This document shows, piece by piece, positions 33,887 through 43,300 of a stretch of DNA of 64,000 nt; the stretch's first letter is position 1, and every line of letters starts with the position of its first letter. The DNA is from JAYPWI01 sp038135065 (GTDB lineage: Bacteria; Actinomycetota; Acidimicrobiia; Acidimicrobiales; Poriferisodalaceae). Made by a program: the position numbers and the translations under genes. The notes beneath the pieces are model-generated. The model was not told where the DNA came from. It saw only the letters and a program-made list of their open reading frames with translations, and ran no database searches. The stretch covers positions 1 through 64,000 of the forward strand of contig JAYPWI010000007.1 in the NCBI GenBank assembly GCA_038135065.1, given 5' to 3'.

Positions 33887-34825
33887 ATGGCAGTCGTCAC
33901 CATGTCCGACCTGCTCAAGGCAGGCGTGCACTTCGGTCACCAGACCCGTCGTTGGAACCCCAAGATGAAGCGTTACCTGTGGGGTGAGCGCAACGGCATT
34001 TACATCATCGATCTCGAACAGACGATCGAACTCATCGGCGAGGCCTACGAGTACGTCAGGGACACGGTGGCCAGCGGCGGTTCGATCCTCTTCGTGGGCA
34101 CCAAGCGTCAGGCCCAGGATCCCATCGAACGCTACGCCCGTGCCTGTGGGATGCCGTACGTCAACCAGCGCTGGCTCGGTGGCATGCTCACCAACTTCAA
34201 GACCATTCGGGGTCGTGTCGACAAGATGCTCGAGTTCGAGCGGATGCAGCGTGCCGGTGACTTCGACAACATGCCGAAGAAGGAAGCCCTCCTCCTGTCG
34301 CGGGAGCTCGCGAAGCTGCAGCTGAACCTCGACGGTCTGCGTGGAATGGACAAACTGCCCCAGGCCGTATTCGTCTTGGACACCCCCAAGGAACACATTG
34401 CGGTGGCCGAGGCGAACCGTCTCAAGCTTCCCGTTGTCGCTGTCGCCGACTCCAACAGCGACCCGGATTTCATCGACTACGTGATCCCTGGCAACGACGA
34501 TGCCATTCGCAGCACCGATCTGATGTGCAAGGTGATCGCGGAGGCCGTCCGGGAGGGACGCTTCATTGCCGAAGCCAAGGGCATCGTGGCCCCTGCTCCG
34601 GCCGAGCGGACTCCCGAACAGGAGGCGAGGGTTGCGGCTCAGCAGGCCGAAGCAGCTCAAGCAGCCATGGCTCAGGCGGCTGCGCGCGAGGCGCGGATCG
34701 CGGCTGAGCAGGCGGCAGCCGCCACTGCGGCACTGTCGAGCGCCGCTCCCGCCACTGAAGATCTCGCCGAGAACTCAGACGATGCCAGCGAAACCGGCGA
34801 TGCCGGCGATGCCGGCGACGCCTGA
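33887..34825 (+). CDS. rpsB: 30S ribosomal protein uS2
   Basis: 312 aa, longer than the usual ~260. VVTMSDLLKAGVHFGHQTRRWNPKMKRYLWGERNGIYIIDLEQT and LPQAVFVLDTPKEHIAVAEANRL are diagnostic; the normal protein ends near 235, and the remaining ~75 residues are an Ala/Glu/Asp-rich tail (coiled-coil-like AAQQAEAAQAAMAQAAAREARIA then acidic). ATG at 33887 is preceded by GGGGAGGAG. tsf follows 53 nt later. Confidence 0.97.
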   Translation: MAVVTMSDLLKAGVHFGHQTRRWNPKMKRYLWGERNGIYIIDLEQTIELIGEAYEYVRDTVASGGSILFVGTKRQAQDPIERYARACGMPYVNQRWLGGMLTNFKTIRGRVDKMLEFERMQRAGDFDNMPKKEALLLSRELAKLQLNLDGLRGMDKLPQAVFVLDTPKEHIAVAEANRLKLPVVAVADSNSDPDFIDYVIPGNDDAIRSTDLMCKVIAEAVREGRFIAEAKGIVAPAPAERTPEQEARVAAQQAEAAQAAMAQAAAREARIAAEQAAAATAALSSAAPATEDLAENSDDASETGDAGDAGDA

Positions 34826-34878
34826 CAGTCGATTCACTCAAGCCTCAACACCCCCACTCACAAGGACCCCCGCAACCG

Positions 34879-35673
34879 ATGGCCAACTTCACCGCGAAGG
34901 ACGTACAAGCTCTCCGTCAGGCAACTGGCGCCGGCATGATGGATGCAAAGAATGCGCTCGTCGAAAATGACGGCGACAGCGAAGCGGCTGCACAGTGGCT
35001 TCGCGAACGTGGCATCGCCAAGTCGGCGAGCCGGGCGGACCGCGACAACAGTGAGGGTGTGGTCCTCGGGCGGGTCGACGGGGGCGTGGCGGCCATCGTC
35101 GAACTCAAGTGCGAAACAGACTTCGTGGCGAAATCCGATCAGTTCGGAGCCCTTGCTGAGGGTCTGCTTTCCCTGGTGATTTCCGACGGCGAGGAAGCGG
35201 TCGGGGCGAAGCAGGCCGAGTTGGAGGATCTCAAGATCACCCTCAAGGAGAACATCGACCTCGGCCGGGTCGTTCGTTATGAGGCCGGAGCCGATGGGGT
35301 GCTCGACGTCTACGTGCACCAGCAGAATGGCCGCGGGGTGAACGCCGTCATGATCGAAGTGGCAGGCAGTTCGGCCGAGGTCGCTCATGACGTGGCACTG
35401 CACATCGCCAGCAACCGGCCCCGCTACCTCGGCCGCGATGACATTCCAGCCGAGGTGGTGCAGGCCGAGCGGGCGACGTTGGAAGCGCTGAGCCGCAACG
35501 AGGGTAAGCCCGAGCAGGCCATCGCCAAGATCGTTGAAGGCCGGATGGACGGCTTCTTCCGGGATAATGCGCTGCTCGAGCAGAAGTTCATCAAGGACGA
35601 GAAGATGAGCATCACGGATCTGCTCGGGGGCGGGACGGTCACCCGCTTCGTCCAGGTGGAAATCGGGTCCTGA
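34879..35673 (+). CDS. tsf: elongation factor Ts
   Basis: Nucleotide-exchange factor for EF-Tu. 264 aa: UBA-like N-terminal domain (ALRQATGAGMMDAKNAL), the EF-Tu-contacting CETDFVAKSDQF motif (about 77-88), dimerisation domain (about 140-264) with HIASNRPRYLGRDDIP. The stop shares a base with the pyrH ATG (TGATG). Confidence 0.97.
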   Translation: MANFTAKDVQALRQATGAGMMDAKNALVENDGDSEAAAQWLRERGIAKSASRADRDNSEGVVLGRVDGGVAAIVELKCETDFVAKSDQFGALAEGLLSLVISDGEEAVGAKQAELEDLKITLKENIDLGRVVRYEAGADGVLDVYVHQQNGRGVNAVMIEVAGSSAEVAHDVALHIASNRPRYLGRDDIPAEVVQAERATLEALSRNEGKPEQAIAKIVEGRMDGFFRDNALLEQKFIKDEKMSITDLLGGGTVTRFVQVEIGS

Positions 35674-36413
35674 TGACGGAGCGGCGCTGGGAGGGGGCCA
35701 GTCCCTGGCGACGAGTGGTCCTCAAGCTGTCCGGCGAGGCGTTGGCCGACCCGGGCAAAGACAGCGTCAGTGCTTCGATGGTGCGCCAGCTGGCCGGCGA
35801 GGTCGCCGAGGTGCGCACCTCGTTGGATATCGACATTGCCGTCGTGGTGGGCGGCGGGAACATCTGGCGAGGCATGGCCGGGTCCGATGGCGGGATGGAC
35901 CGGGCCCAGTCCGATTACATGGGCATGTTGGCCACGGTGATCAATGCACTCGCCCTCCAGGATGCCCTCGAACAGGCCGGCGTCCCGACCCGGGTGATGA
36001 CGGCGATCGACATGGCCCAGATCGCCGAGCCCTACATTCGCCGGCGGGCAGTTCGGCACCTCGAAAAGGGGCGCGTCGTCATCTTCGCTGCCGGTACGGG
36101 GAATCCGTTCTTCACTACCGACACGGCTGCTGCGCTGCGCGCCGCCGAGATCGACGCCGACGTCGTCCTGAAGGGAACGCATTCGGGCGTCGACGGGGTC
36201 TACACAGCCGACCCCAAGCAGGACCCCACGGCCGAATTACTCACCGAGGTCAGCTTCCTCGACGTGTTGTCCAACGAGCTCGCAGTCATGGACAGCGCAG
36301 CCATCGCAGTCTGCAAGGACAATGACACTCCCATCGTTGTGTTCGACCTGATGACCCCCGGAAACTTCAGGTGCATCGTCGAGGGTCAGGCGCTCGGTAC
36401 GCTGGTGAAGTGA
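35673..36413 (+). CDS. pyrH: uridylate kinase
   Basis: Converts UMP to UDP. 246 aa of the amino-acid-kinase fold: VVLKLSGEALAD, VVGGGNIWRG, DYMGMLATVINALALQDALEQ, and ATP-side TGNPFFTTDTAAALRAAEIDADVVLKGTHSGVDGVYTADP. GTP activation and UTP inhibition are typical of the family. Overlaps frr (GTGA). Confidence 0.97.
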   Translation: MTERRWEGASPWRRVVLKLSGEALADPGKDSVSASMVRQLAGEVAEVRTSLDIDIAVVVGGGNIWRGMAGSDGGMDRAQSDYMGMLATVINALALQDALEQAGVPTRVMTAIDMAQIAEPYIRRRAVRHLEKGRVVIFAAGTGNPFFTTDTAAALRAAEIDADVVLKGTHSGVDGVYTADPKQDPTAELLTEVSFLDVLSNELAVMDSAAIAVCKDNDTPIVVFDLMTPGNFRCIVEGQALGTLVK

Positions 36414-36976
36414 GCGAATTCGCAGAGGAAGTGTGCAACGACGCTCGGGAGCGTATGGGCAAGGCTGTCGAGCACACGCAGTCGGATTTCGCCACCGTGC
36501 GTACCGGCCGGGCGACGCCAGCCCGGGTGGAGAAGCTGAAGGTCGACTACTACGGGGCTGACGTGCCGTTGCAACAGCTGGCGGGCTTCTCGGTTCCGGA
36601 GGCCAGGGTGCTCGTCATCCAGCCGTTCGACAAGGGAGCCATGGACGGCATCTATCGAGCCATCATGGAATCGGACCTTGGGATCAACCCCTCGAGCGAC
36701 GGTGAGGTCCTGCGGCTTGTTTTCCCGCCGCTGACCGAGGAGCGGCGCCGCGATCTGGTCCGAGTCGTCAAACAGATGGCCGAGGACGGCCGGATTGCGG
36801 TGCGAAATCTGCGCCGGTCGGCACGGCAGGACCTGGACGCGTTGGAGAAGGACAAGGAGATCTCCTCCGACGACAAGGAGAGGTTCGAAAAGGACCTCGA
36901 GCGCCACACGCAGACATCGGTCGATGACATCGACAGGGCGTTGGCCGCCAAGGAACAGGAACTACTCGAGGTCTGA
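36410..36976 (+). CDS. frr: ribosome recycling factor
   Basis: Splits post-termination ribosomes with EF-G. 188 aa; TVRTGRATPARVEKLKVDYYGADVPLQQLAGFSVPEARVLVIQPFDKGAMDGI and PPLTEERRRDLVRVVKQMAEDGRIAVRNLRR are diagnostic. The GTG start overlaps the pyrH stop. Confidence 0.97.
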   Translation: MSEFAEEVCNDARERMGKAVEHTQSDFATVRTGRATPARVEKLKVDYYGADVPLQQLAGFSVPEARVLVIQPFDKGAMDGIYRAIMESDLGINPSSDGEVLRLVFPPLTEERRRDLVRVVKQMAEDGRIAVRNLRRSARQDLDALEKDKEISSDDKERFEKDLERHTQTSVDDIDRALAAKEQELLEV

Positions 36977-37005
36977 TCGGCGGGCCGACCGGTCAAGGAG
37001 AGGGC

Positions 37006-38826
37006 ATGGTCGACAACGGGACAGAGGGCGACGGCGAGCAGGACGCGGGGGAGGGTGAACCCACGCGCCCGTTGCTGTCCTTCGACAGCGACACGGTGGC
37101 GCTCCCGCACTGGGCCGACGCGCCTACGGGGGAGATCCCCGTGGTTGGGACCGAGGGGCCGACCTCAGACCCAGCGGCGCGTGGCGGATCTCGCTTGTTC
37201 CCCCAACTACCGGATGATCCGAATCTCGTGGACGCTTCGGCCTTGTCGCCCGTCCCGGGGACCGATGATCAGGGTTCGGGGGGTGGACGCGACGATGCCT
37301 TCGCCCCTCCGGGGGGTGGAACCCTCGATCCCCTGGCCACCGGGCCGATCGATCTGTCGGAGTCTGGGTTGGGCTCGACCGAACCACCGCAGGGGCCGGG
37401 GATTGCGGCCGATACCTCGGTGATCAGAGGAATCGGCGAGCCCGAGCCCGGTGCGGATTTCGACCGGGATCCCGAGAGTGATGCCCGGGAGGAAGAGTTG
37501 CGGGCGGCGGCCGCTCTGGCCGGAGGGAGGCAGCCCGACTTCGAGGCATCCCCCCCGGCCGGTCCCGGTGCTACCAATATCTCTGGTAGTGCAGCGCTGG
37601 GAGAACCCGGCGATTCCCCCGATGAGGAGGCGGCTGCCATGAGCGAACCCCCTGATGCTGACGAGGAGTCGGGCAGCGAACTCTTCGCCGACCAGGATCC
37701 CTGGGCTCGCCTCGAGGCCCTGCCCTCACTCGACGACGACGTCGACGGCGGCTTTCCGGCAGCGCCCGACGTCGGAGCTTTGTTCGACGAGGACACCGCC
37801 TCGGTGGTAGCTCCGCTCGGTTCGGGCGCTGGGACGTCGCCCGAAGCACCGGCACATGCCTCCGTTGATGCTCCTGCATGGGGTGGGGACGACGACGCTG
37901 CTCCGCATTGGCGCGAAGGCAGCAACGACTACGAGGAGCGGGATGCGGTGACCGAGGACGATCGAGCCGTCCTGCATCTCGACGATGACACGGCCGGTCG
38001 ACCCCCGGGCAGTGGGCGCAACATGCCCGCCGCCGTCCTGGTGGGCGCAGGACTCGCCGGGGCCTTCTTCGGTTTGTTGTACCTGGGGCCCGGGCCTGCC
38101 CTCGGCATGGCCGTCGTGGCCCTCTTGTTGGCTGCCGCGGAGTTCTTCCAGTCGGTTCGCCACGTGGGGTACCGACCGGCGACCCTGTTGGGGCTCACGG
38201 CGGTCGCCGCCCTCCCACTGGCCGTGTACTGGAAGGGGGTCGCCGCCTACCCGCTGGTCATTGCCTTGACTGTGGTCGTCGGTCTGTTGTGGTTCCTGTT
38301 GGGAATCGAGAGAGACCACGCGACCGCCAACCTGGCCATCACCTTGCTCGGGGTGGGCTGGGTCGGTGTCTTGGGCTCCTTCGCCGCCCTCATTCTGGCT
38401 ATGCCCGACGGGGAGGCCGTGTTGATCGGTGCGGTCATCGGAACGGTGGCCTACGACGTGTTCGGGTTGCTCATCGGGACGATGACCGGTCAGAGTCGTC
38501 TTGCCCCTCACATCAGCCCGAACAAGACCTACGAAGGCTTGATCGGGGGAATGCTCTGCTCGGTGCTGGCCACCACCTTGGTGCTGTTCAAGTTCCCGGG
38601 GATCCACCCGTGGCAGACCGAGATGATGGATGCGCTGTCGCTGGCCGTTGTGGTCGCCGTGATGGCGCCGATCGGGGATCTTGCTCAGTCGCTGATCAAG
38701 CGAGATCTCGGGGTGAAGGACATGGGCTCGCTCCTTCCGGGGCATGGGGGAGTATTCGACCGGTTCGATGGCCTCCTTCTGGTGCTGCCGGCGGCGTATT
38801 ACGTGTCCGACCTGGTGCTTGCCTGA
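37006..38826 (+). CDS. cdsA: phosphatidate cytidylyltransferase with long acidic N-terminal extension
   Basis: Makes CDP-diacylglycerol from phosphatidic acid and CTP at the membrane. 606 aa, about twice the family length. The C-terminal part (about 337-606) has around eight hydrophobic helices and the CDP-DAG signature SLIKRDLGVKDMGSLLPGHGGVFDRFDGLL. Residues 1-335 are low-complexity, rich in D, E, P, G and S with no predicted fold, and would lie in the cytoplasm. The frame is open and codon use even, so it appears to be one protein. ATG at 37006 with AAGGAGAGG upstream. Confidence 0.92.
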   Translation: MVDNGTEGDGEQDAGEGEPTRPLLSFDSDTVALPHWADAPTGEIPVVGTEGPTSDPAARGGSRLFPQLPDDPNLVDASALSPVPGTDDQGSGGGRDDAFAPPGGGTLDPLATGPIDLSESGLGSTEPPQGPGIAADTSVIRGIGEPEPGADFDRDPESDAREEELRAAAALAGGRQPDFEASPPAGPGATNISGSAALGEPGDSPDEEAAAMSEPPDADEESGSELFADQDPWARLEALPSLDDDVDGGFPAAPDVGALFDEDTASVVAPLGSGAGTSPEAPAHASVDAPAWGGDDDAAPHWREGSNDYEERDAVTEDDRAVLHLDDDTAGRPPGSGRNMPAAVLVGAGLAGAFFGLLYLGPGPALGMAVVALLLAAAEFFQSVRHVGYRPATLLGLTAVAALPLAVYWKGVAAYPLVIALTVVVGLLWFLLGIERDHATANLAITLLGVGWVGVLGSFAALILAMPDGEAVLIGAVIGTVAYDVFGLLIGTMTGQSRLAPHISPNKTYEGLIGGMLCSVLATTLVLFKFPGIHPWQTEMMDALSLAVVVAVMAPIGDLAQSLIKRDLGVKDMGSLLPGHGGVFDRFDGLLLVLPAAYYVSDLVLA

Positions 38827-38842
38827 TCTCGGCGAGCACACA

Positions 38843-40006
38843 ATGACCACCGTCGCTCTCCTGGGTTCGACCGGCTCGATCGGTACGCAGACCGTCGATG
38901 TCGTTCGGGCCGAGGCCGACCGCTTCGAGATCACTGTGCTCGGCGCCCATTCTTCGGTGGAACTACTGGCTGCCCAAGCCAGGGAGTTCCGCCCCGAAGT
39001 AGTCGCCATCGGGCGCGAGGATCTGGCCGCCGATCTGCTCAGGGAGGTTCCGTCGGGGGTGGAGGTCGTGGCGGGTCCCGATGCCTTCGCTCAGGTGGCT
39101 CCCGCAGCTGAGGTCGTGGTCAACGGAGTGGTCGGGTTCGCCGGCCTCGGCGTCACACTTGCCGCGTTGTCGGCCGGACGCCGCCTGGCCCTGGCGAACA
39201 AGGAAAGCCTCATCGCCGGTGGCCCCGTGGTGCAACCCCTGCGCTCGACTCCGGGTGCCGAATTGGTTCCGGTCGACAGCGAGCATTGTGCCTTGCACCA
39301 GTGCCTCAGAGCCGACCTGGGCGCGGGTCACGGATCGGTACACCTCGCCCAGCTCGTGCTGACCGCAAGTGGAGGTCCGTTCAGGGGCCGCAGCGCCGCA
39401 GACCTCGCTGGGGTCACCGTCGACGATGCCCTCGCACATCCGACGTGGTCGATGGGTCCCAAGATCACCGTCGATTCGTCCACCCTCATGAACAAGGGCC
39501 TCGAAGTGATCGAGGCCCACGAGCTCTTCGGGGTCGACTACGACGACATCGAGGTCGTCGTCCATCCGCAGTCGGTGGTCCACTCCATGGCCACCTTCAC
39601 TGACGGCACGACCATCGCCCAGCTGTCCATGCCCGACATGCGCCTTCCTATCGGCTACGCCCTCGCCTTCCCCGATCGGATCGGGACACCATTCGGGGCC
39701 ATTGATTGGACGACACTCGGCTCCCTCGACTTCGAGGCGCCTGATCGGACTACCTTCCCGTGTCTGGACCTCGCGTATCGCGCTGGCCGCTGTGGCGGAA
39801 CCGCCCCTGCGTGGCTCAATGGAGCAAATGAAGCTGCGGTAGCTGCGTTCCTCGACGGCATGCTCGCCTGGAGCGACATCGCCGCCCTGCTGGCGTCGGC
39901 CCTGGACCTCCACGATGGGGCGCCCGCTGACTGCGTGGAGGCCGTTGTCAGAGCAGATCAACGGGGCAGGGAGTGCGTTGCCGCCGCCCTTGCAGCACGG
40001 GGGTGA
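38843..40006 (+). CDS. dxr: 1-deoxy-D-xylulose 5-phosphate reductoisomerase
   Basis: Second step of the MEP isoprenoid pathway. 387 aa: NADPH-binding VALLGSTGSIGTQTVDVV, ANKESLIAGG, substrate loop SEHCALHQCL, TASGGPFRG and the PTWSMGPKITVDSSTLMNKGLEVIEAHELFGV block. Starts 16 nt after cdsA; with ispG downstream it gives two MEP enzymes flanking rseP. Confidence 0.97.
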   Translation: MTTVALLGSTGSIGTQTVDVVRAEADRFEITVLGAHSSVELLAAQAREFRPEVVAIGREDLAADLLREVPSGVEVVAGPDAFAQVAPAAEVVVNGVVGFAGLGVTLAALSAGRRLALANKESLIAGGPVVQPLRSTPGAELVPVDSEHCALHQCLRADLGAGHGSVHLAQLVLTASGGPFRGRSAADLAGVTVDDALAHPTWSMGPKITVDSSTLMNKGLEVIEAHELFGVDYDDIEVVVHPQSVVHSMATFTDGTTIAQLSMPDMRLPIGYALAFPDRIGTPFGAIDWTTLGSLDFEAPDRTTFPCLDLAYRAGRCGGTAPAWLNGANEAAVAAFLDGMLAWSDIAALLASALDLHDGAPADCVEAVVRADQRGRECVAAALAARG

Positions 40007-40036
40007 CACCGACCGCCGCTCTGGTGGCTTGCCCCC

Positions 40037-40099
40037 TAGCCTGATGGTGTCCGCTTCGTCGGAGGTCCGATGAGTTCGTTCGATCAGGAGTCGCAGTGA
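40037..40099 (+). promoter_or_regulatory. rseP promoter and 9-residue leader cistron
   Basis: TAGCCT (40037-40042) is followed by GGAGG and an ATG at 40070 that encodes only MSSFDQESQ before TGA at 40097-40099, which overlaps the rseP GTG (GTGA). The mini-cistron has a better ribosome site than many genes here and could feed ribosomes to rseP. Confidence 0.4.
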
Positions 40100-41358
40100 G
40101 TCGAGCCGAAGGCACGTCCGGCGAGACCGATCCGGCGAGCGAGCGTGAGGAGTCTGCGTCCTGGTCGAGTTGGGTGGGGGCGATCGTCGTGCTGGGTCTG
40201 CTGGGCCTGCTGGCGTGGCGGAACATCGGCATGGCCACCGTGGTCCTCATCATCGCCTTCGTCGTGTTCATGCACGAGTTGGGCCACTTCCTGACTGCCC
40301 GTTTGACGGGCATGAAGGCCACCGAGTTCTTCCTGGGATTCGGACCACGGATCTTTTCGTTCCGGCGCGGGGAAACCGAGTTCGGCCTGAAGCCCTTCAT
40401 GGTCGGTGCCTACGTTCGCATCGTGGGGATGCACAACCTGGAGGAAGTGCCCGCAGGCGACGAGGCGCGGACCTACCGACAGCAGTCCTATCCACGCCGG
40501 GTGCTCGTCGCCTCGGCTGGATCGCTGATGCACTTCCTCATGGCCCTGATCGGACTGGTCGCAATGTTCTGGTTGCTGGGCGATCCGATGATCGACGACG
40601 ACGACGGCTGGCAGGTCCGGGATGCCCCCGCCCTCTTGAACCGAGATCTGGTCGGTCCCGCCCACGCGGCAGGCATCGTCGCAGGAGATCGAATCCTGAC
40701 GGTCGACGGGCAGTCTGCGGTGAGATGGGACGAGTTCGTCCGGGTGGTCCGCGACAGACCCGGACAATCAGTCACCGTGGTACTCGAACGGGACGGAACC
40801 CAGGTGACCACCGAGGTGGCCATCGCCGAGGACGCCAGTGGGGTCGGCGTGGTCGGTGTGCAGTTCGGTTACCCCGACTACGAGACGCGGGGGTTCCTGG
40901 CGTCGATGTGGGAGGCGCTGACCCGTTTCGTGACGATGGTCGGACAGTCGCTCGTCGGGATCTGGGACATCTTCTCCAACATCGGTCAGGTCGTGGATCG
41001 GGTGATCTCCCCGCCCAACGACCCATCGGCCAATGCCGACCTCGAGACCCGTCCCCTGTCGCTCGTCGGTGCTGTGCAGATCGGGTCGAGTGACAGTTTC
41101 GATGGGGCTCAGCGGATGCTCATGTTCGTGGGCTTCAACATTTTCGTCGGGGTCTTCAACCTGCTGCCCCTGCTGCCGCTCGATGGTGGACACATCGCCG
41201 TGGCGACCTACGAGCGGGTCCGTGAGGGTCGGTCGGGGCGGCGGTACATGGTCGATATCGCCCGACTGATGCCCGTGACCTATGCAGTGGTCACCCTCTT
41301 GGTGGCGTTCGGGTTGGGCACTCTCTACCTCGACATCGCGAACCCACTGCGCTTCTGA
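40096..41358 (+). CDS. rseP: site-2 (RIP) metalloprotease RseP/Rip1-like
   Basis: Intramembrane zinc protease, 420 aa. HELGH at 60-64 is the zinc/catalytic motif, and LLPLLPLDGGH near residue 355 supplies the third ligand; a PDZ domain (about 185-260, GPAHAAGIVAGDRILTVDGQSAVRWDEFVRVV) lies between. About four membrane spans. In mycobacteria Rip1 cleaves anti-sigma factors. GTG start with CAGGAG 5 nt upstream. Lies between dxr and ispG as is usual in actinobacteria. Confidence 0.95.
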   Translation: MSRAEGTSGETDPASEREESASWSSWVGAIVVLGLLGLLAWRNIGMATVVLIIAFVVFMHELGHFLTARLTGMKATEFFLGFGPRIFSFRRGETEFGLKPFMVGAYVRIVGMHNLEEVPAGDEARTYRQQSYPRRVLVASAGSLMHFLMALIGLVAMFWLLGDPMIDDDDGWQVRDAPALLNRDLVGPAHAAGIVAGDRILTVDGQSAVRWDEFVRVVRDRPGQSVTVVLERDGTQVTTEVAIAEDASGVGVVGVQFGYPDYETRGFLASMWEALTRFVTMVGQSLVGIWDIFSNIGQVVDRVISPPNDPSANADLETRPLSLVGAVQIGSSDSFDGAQRMLMFVGFNIFVGVFNLLPLLPLDGGHIAVATYERVREGRSGRRYMVDIARLMPVTYAVVTLLVAFGLGTLYLDIANPLRF

Positions 41359-41414
41359 CCAGCGCCGTCTATATCGGCCGACCGATCCTCGTCCGGGGCA
41401 GGCATACTGCGGAG

Positions 41415-42623
41415 GTGAGCGGTGACACCTACCCCCGACGTGCGACACGGCAGGTGATGGTCGGCGACGTGGCCGTCGGTGGAGGGGCACCGATCAGCGT
41501 GCAGTCCATGACCACCACCAAGACGGCGGACGTGGACGCAACGCTGGAGCAGATCTACGCCCTGGCCGGAGCGGGAGCCGACATCGTCCGCTGTACCTGC
41601 AACGAGATCGAAGCAGCCGAGGGGCTGGCCAGGATGGTTCCCCGCTCCCCGGTTCCGCTCGTGGCCGATATCCACTTCCAGTACCGCCTCGCCCTGGCCG
41701 CCCTCGACGCCGGGGTGCACTGCTTGCGGCTGAATCCGGGAAACATCCGCAAGCCCGAACACATCAAGGCCGTCGCCGTCGAGGCTCGGGACAGAGGGGT
41801 GCCCATCCGCATCGGGGTGAACGGTGGTTCCTTGGATCCCGACATCGAATCCCGCTACGGCATGACCCCGGAGGCCCTGGTCGAGTCCGCCAAGCGGGAA
41901 CTCGGCTACTTCGAGGACGTCGGTTTCGACGACGTCAAGATCTCGGTGAAGGCCTCGGACGTCCGTCTGATGGTCGACTCGTACCGTCTGCTGGCTGACG
42001 CTGTCCCCTATCCCCTCCATCTCGGGGTCACCGAGGCGGGCCCGCCCCCGGCCGGCATTGTGAAGGCCACGGCAGGAATCGCCACACTGCTCAACGAGGG
42101 CATCGGTGACACGATCCGCTACAGCCTCACCGCTGACCCGGTGGAGGAGGCTCGGGTAGGGCGCCAACTGCTCGAGGCGCTCGGCCTGCGGGAGCGAACT
42201 GGTGTCGACCTCATCGCATGCCCCTCGTGTGGTCGGGCTGAGGTCGATGTGATCGACATCGCGGCACGGGCCCAGGCTGCTCTGGGTGACCGGGAACTGC
42301 CGATCCAGATCGCCGTGATGGGTTGTGTGGTCAATGGCCCTGGTGAGGCCAAAGGAGCCGATCTCGGTATCGCTGCCGGGCGACGTCGGGGGCACCTCTT
42401 CGTGCGTGGCGAGGTGGTCAAGGTCGTCCCGGAGGATCAGATGGTGGAGGCCCTCGTCGAGTGGGCAGAACGCATCGTCGCCGAGGGGGTGGACGCAGCC
42501 TTGCGTCGAGCCGATGCAGGAGCGGCTGCCGAAGCGGAGGCCGATCGGCAGGCGCTGATCGCCGATCAGGGCGAGGACGCCAATGATCGCGAGCAGGTCG
42601 TGGAGTTGATCCGGCGGCGGTAG
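41415..42623 (+). CDS. ispG: 4-hydroxy-3-methylbut-2-en-1-yl diphosphate synthase
   Basis: Iron-sulfur enzyme of the MEP pathway. 402 aa: TIM barrel with SVQSMTTTKTADVDATLEQI and ADIHFQYRLALAALDAGVHCLRLNPGN, and the 4Fe-4S domain cysteines in CPSCGR (about 271-274) and MGCVVNGPGEAK (about 306). The GTG is taken at 41415. A ~40-residue Ala/Glu-rich tail extends beyond the domain. Confidence 0.97.
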   Translation: MSGDTYPRRATRQVMVGDVAVGGGAPISVQSMTTTKTADVDATLEQIYALAGAGADIVRCTCNEIEAAEGLARMVPRSPVPLVADIHFQYRLALAALDAGVHCLRLNPGNIRKPEHIKAVAVEARDRGVPIRIGVNGGSLDPDIESRYGMTPEALVESAKRELGYFEDVGFDDVKISVKASDVRLMVDSYRLLADAVPYPLHLGVTEAGPPPAGIVKATAGIATLLNEGIGDTIRYSLTADPVEEARVGRQLLEALGLRERTGVDLIACPSCGRAEVDVIDIAARAQAALGDRELPIQIAVMGCVVNGPGEAKGADLGIAAGRRRGHLFVRGEVVKVVPEDQMVEALVEWAERIVAEGVDAALRRADAGAAAEAEADRQALIADQGEDANDREQVVELIRRR

Positions 42624-42657
42624 CGATCCCCGCAGTGGACCGTCCGCGGTGCGCTGG

Positions 42658-42715
42658 TATCCTGAAGCCTTCGTACGGACAGCAGCCTGGCTGGACGTGG
42701 GCTCCGCCCACGTCC
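42658..42715 (+). promoter_or_regulatory. rimP-nusA operon promoter and leader hairpin
   Basis: TATCCT (42658-42663) followed by a perfect 10-bp hairpin (arms 42693-42702 and 42706-42715, 3-nt loop). About 110-nt leader before rimP; the hairpin lacks a T tract so could be a processing or autoregulatory site rather than a terminator. Nothing else lies in 42624-42778. Confidence 0.45.
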
Positions 42716-42778
42716 ATCGTTCGTTCAGGGGCAGGTCCCGCAGCGTTGGATTCGATGTGATGAAGGAGGAGGCGTTCG

Positions 42779-43300
42779 ATGAGTGATGTCGATGACATTG
42801 CCGCGCTGATCGCTCCCATCGTCGAGTCGGCGGGGTACGCGGTGTACGACGTGCAGCGCAATGGAGGCACCCTGTCGGTCCTGGTCCAGGGCCCGGAGGG
42901 CATCGACATCGACGACCTGTCGAGTCTGAGTCGGCAGGTGTCCGTCCTGCTCGACGAGCACGATCCGATCCCGGGCCGCTACACCTTGGAACTGTCGTCA
43001 CCTGGTGTCGAACGCCGACTGCGTCGACTCGACCACTTTCAAGGCGCGGTCGGGGAGCAGGTGAACATTCGTACCGTTCCCGGCGAGCAGGGGCGCCGCC
43101 GCGTCGTCGGCCAACTCCTGTCGGTCGAGAACGGGTGCATCGTTGTTGACGACTCCGAGACCGGTGAGGTCTCGGTGTCCCTCGATGAGATCGACAAGGC
43201 CCGTACCGTGTTCGAGTGGGGACCCACTCCCCGGCCCGGACGTGGCCCGCAGACCAAGGCCGGTTCGTCCGGCCGACAAGCAGGAGGGCGTGGTCGATGA
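42779..43300 (+). CDS. rimP: ribosome maturation factor RimP
   Basis: Late 30S maturation factor. 173 aa: N-terminal IAPIVESAGYAVYDVQRNGGTLSVLVQGPEGIDIDDLSSLSRQVSVLLDEHDPIPGRYTLELSSPGVERRL (diagnostic SSPG), C-terminal SH3-like half, and a basic tail. AAGGAGG upstream. Overlaps nusA (ATGA). Confidence 0.95.
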   Translation: MSDVDDIAALIAPIVESAGYAVYDVQRNGGTLSVLVQGPEGIDIDDLSSLSRQVSVLLDEHDPIPGRYTLELSSPGVERRLRRLDHFQGAVGEQVNIRTVPGEQGRRRVVGQLLSVENGCIVVDDSETGEVSVSLDEIDKARTVFEWGPTPRPGRGPQTKAGSSGRQAGGRGR

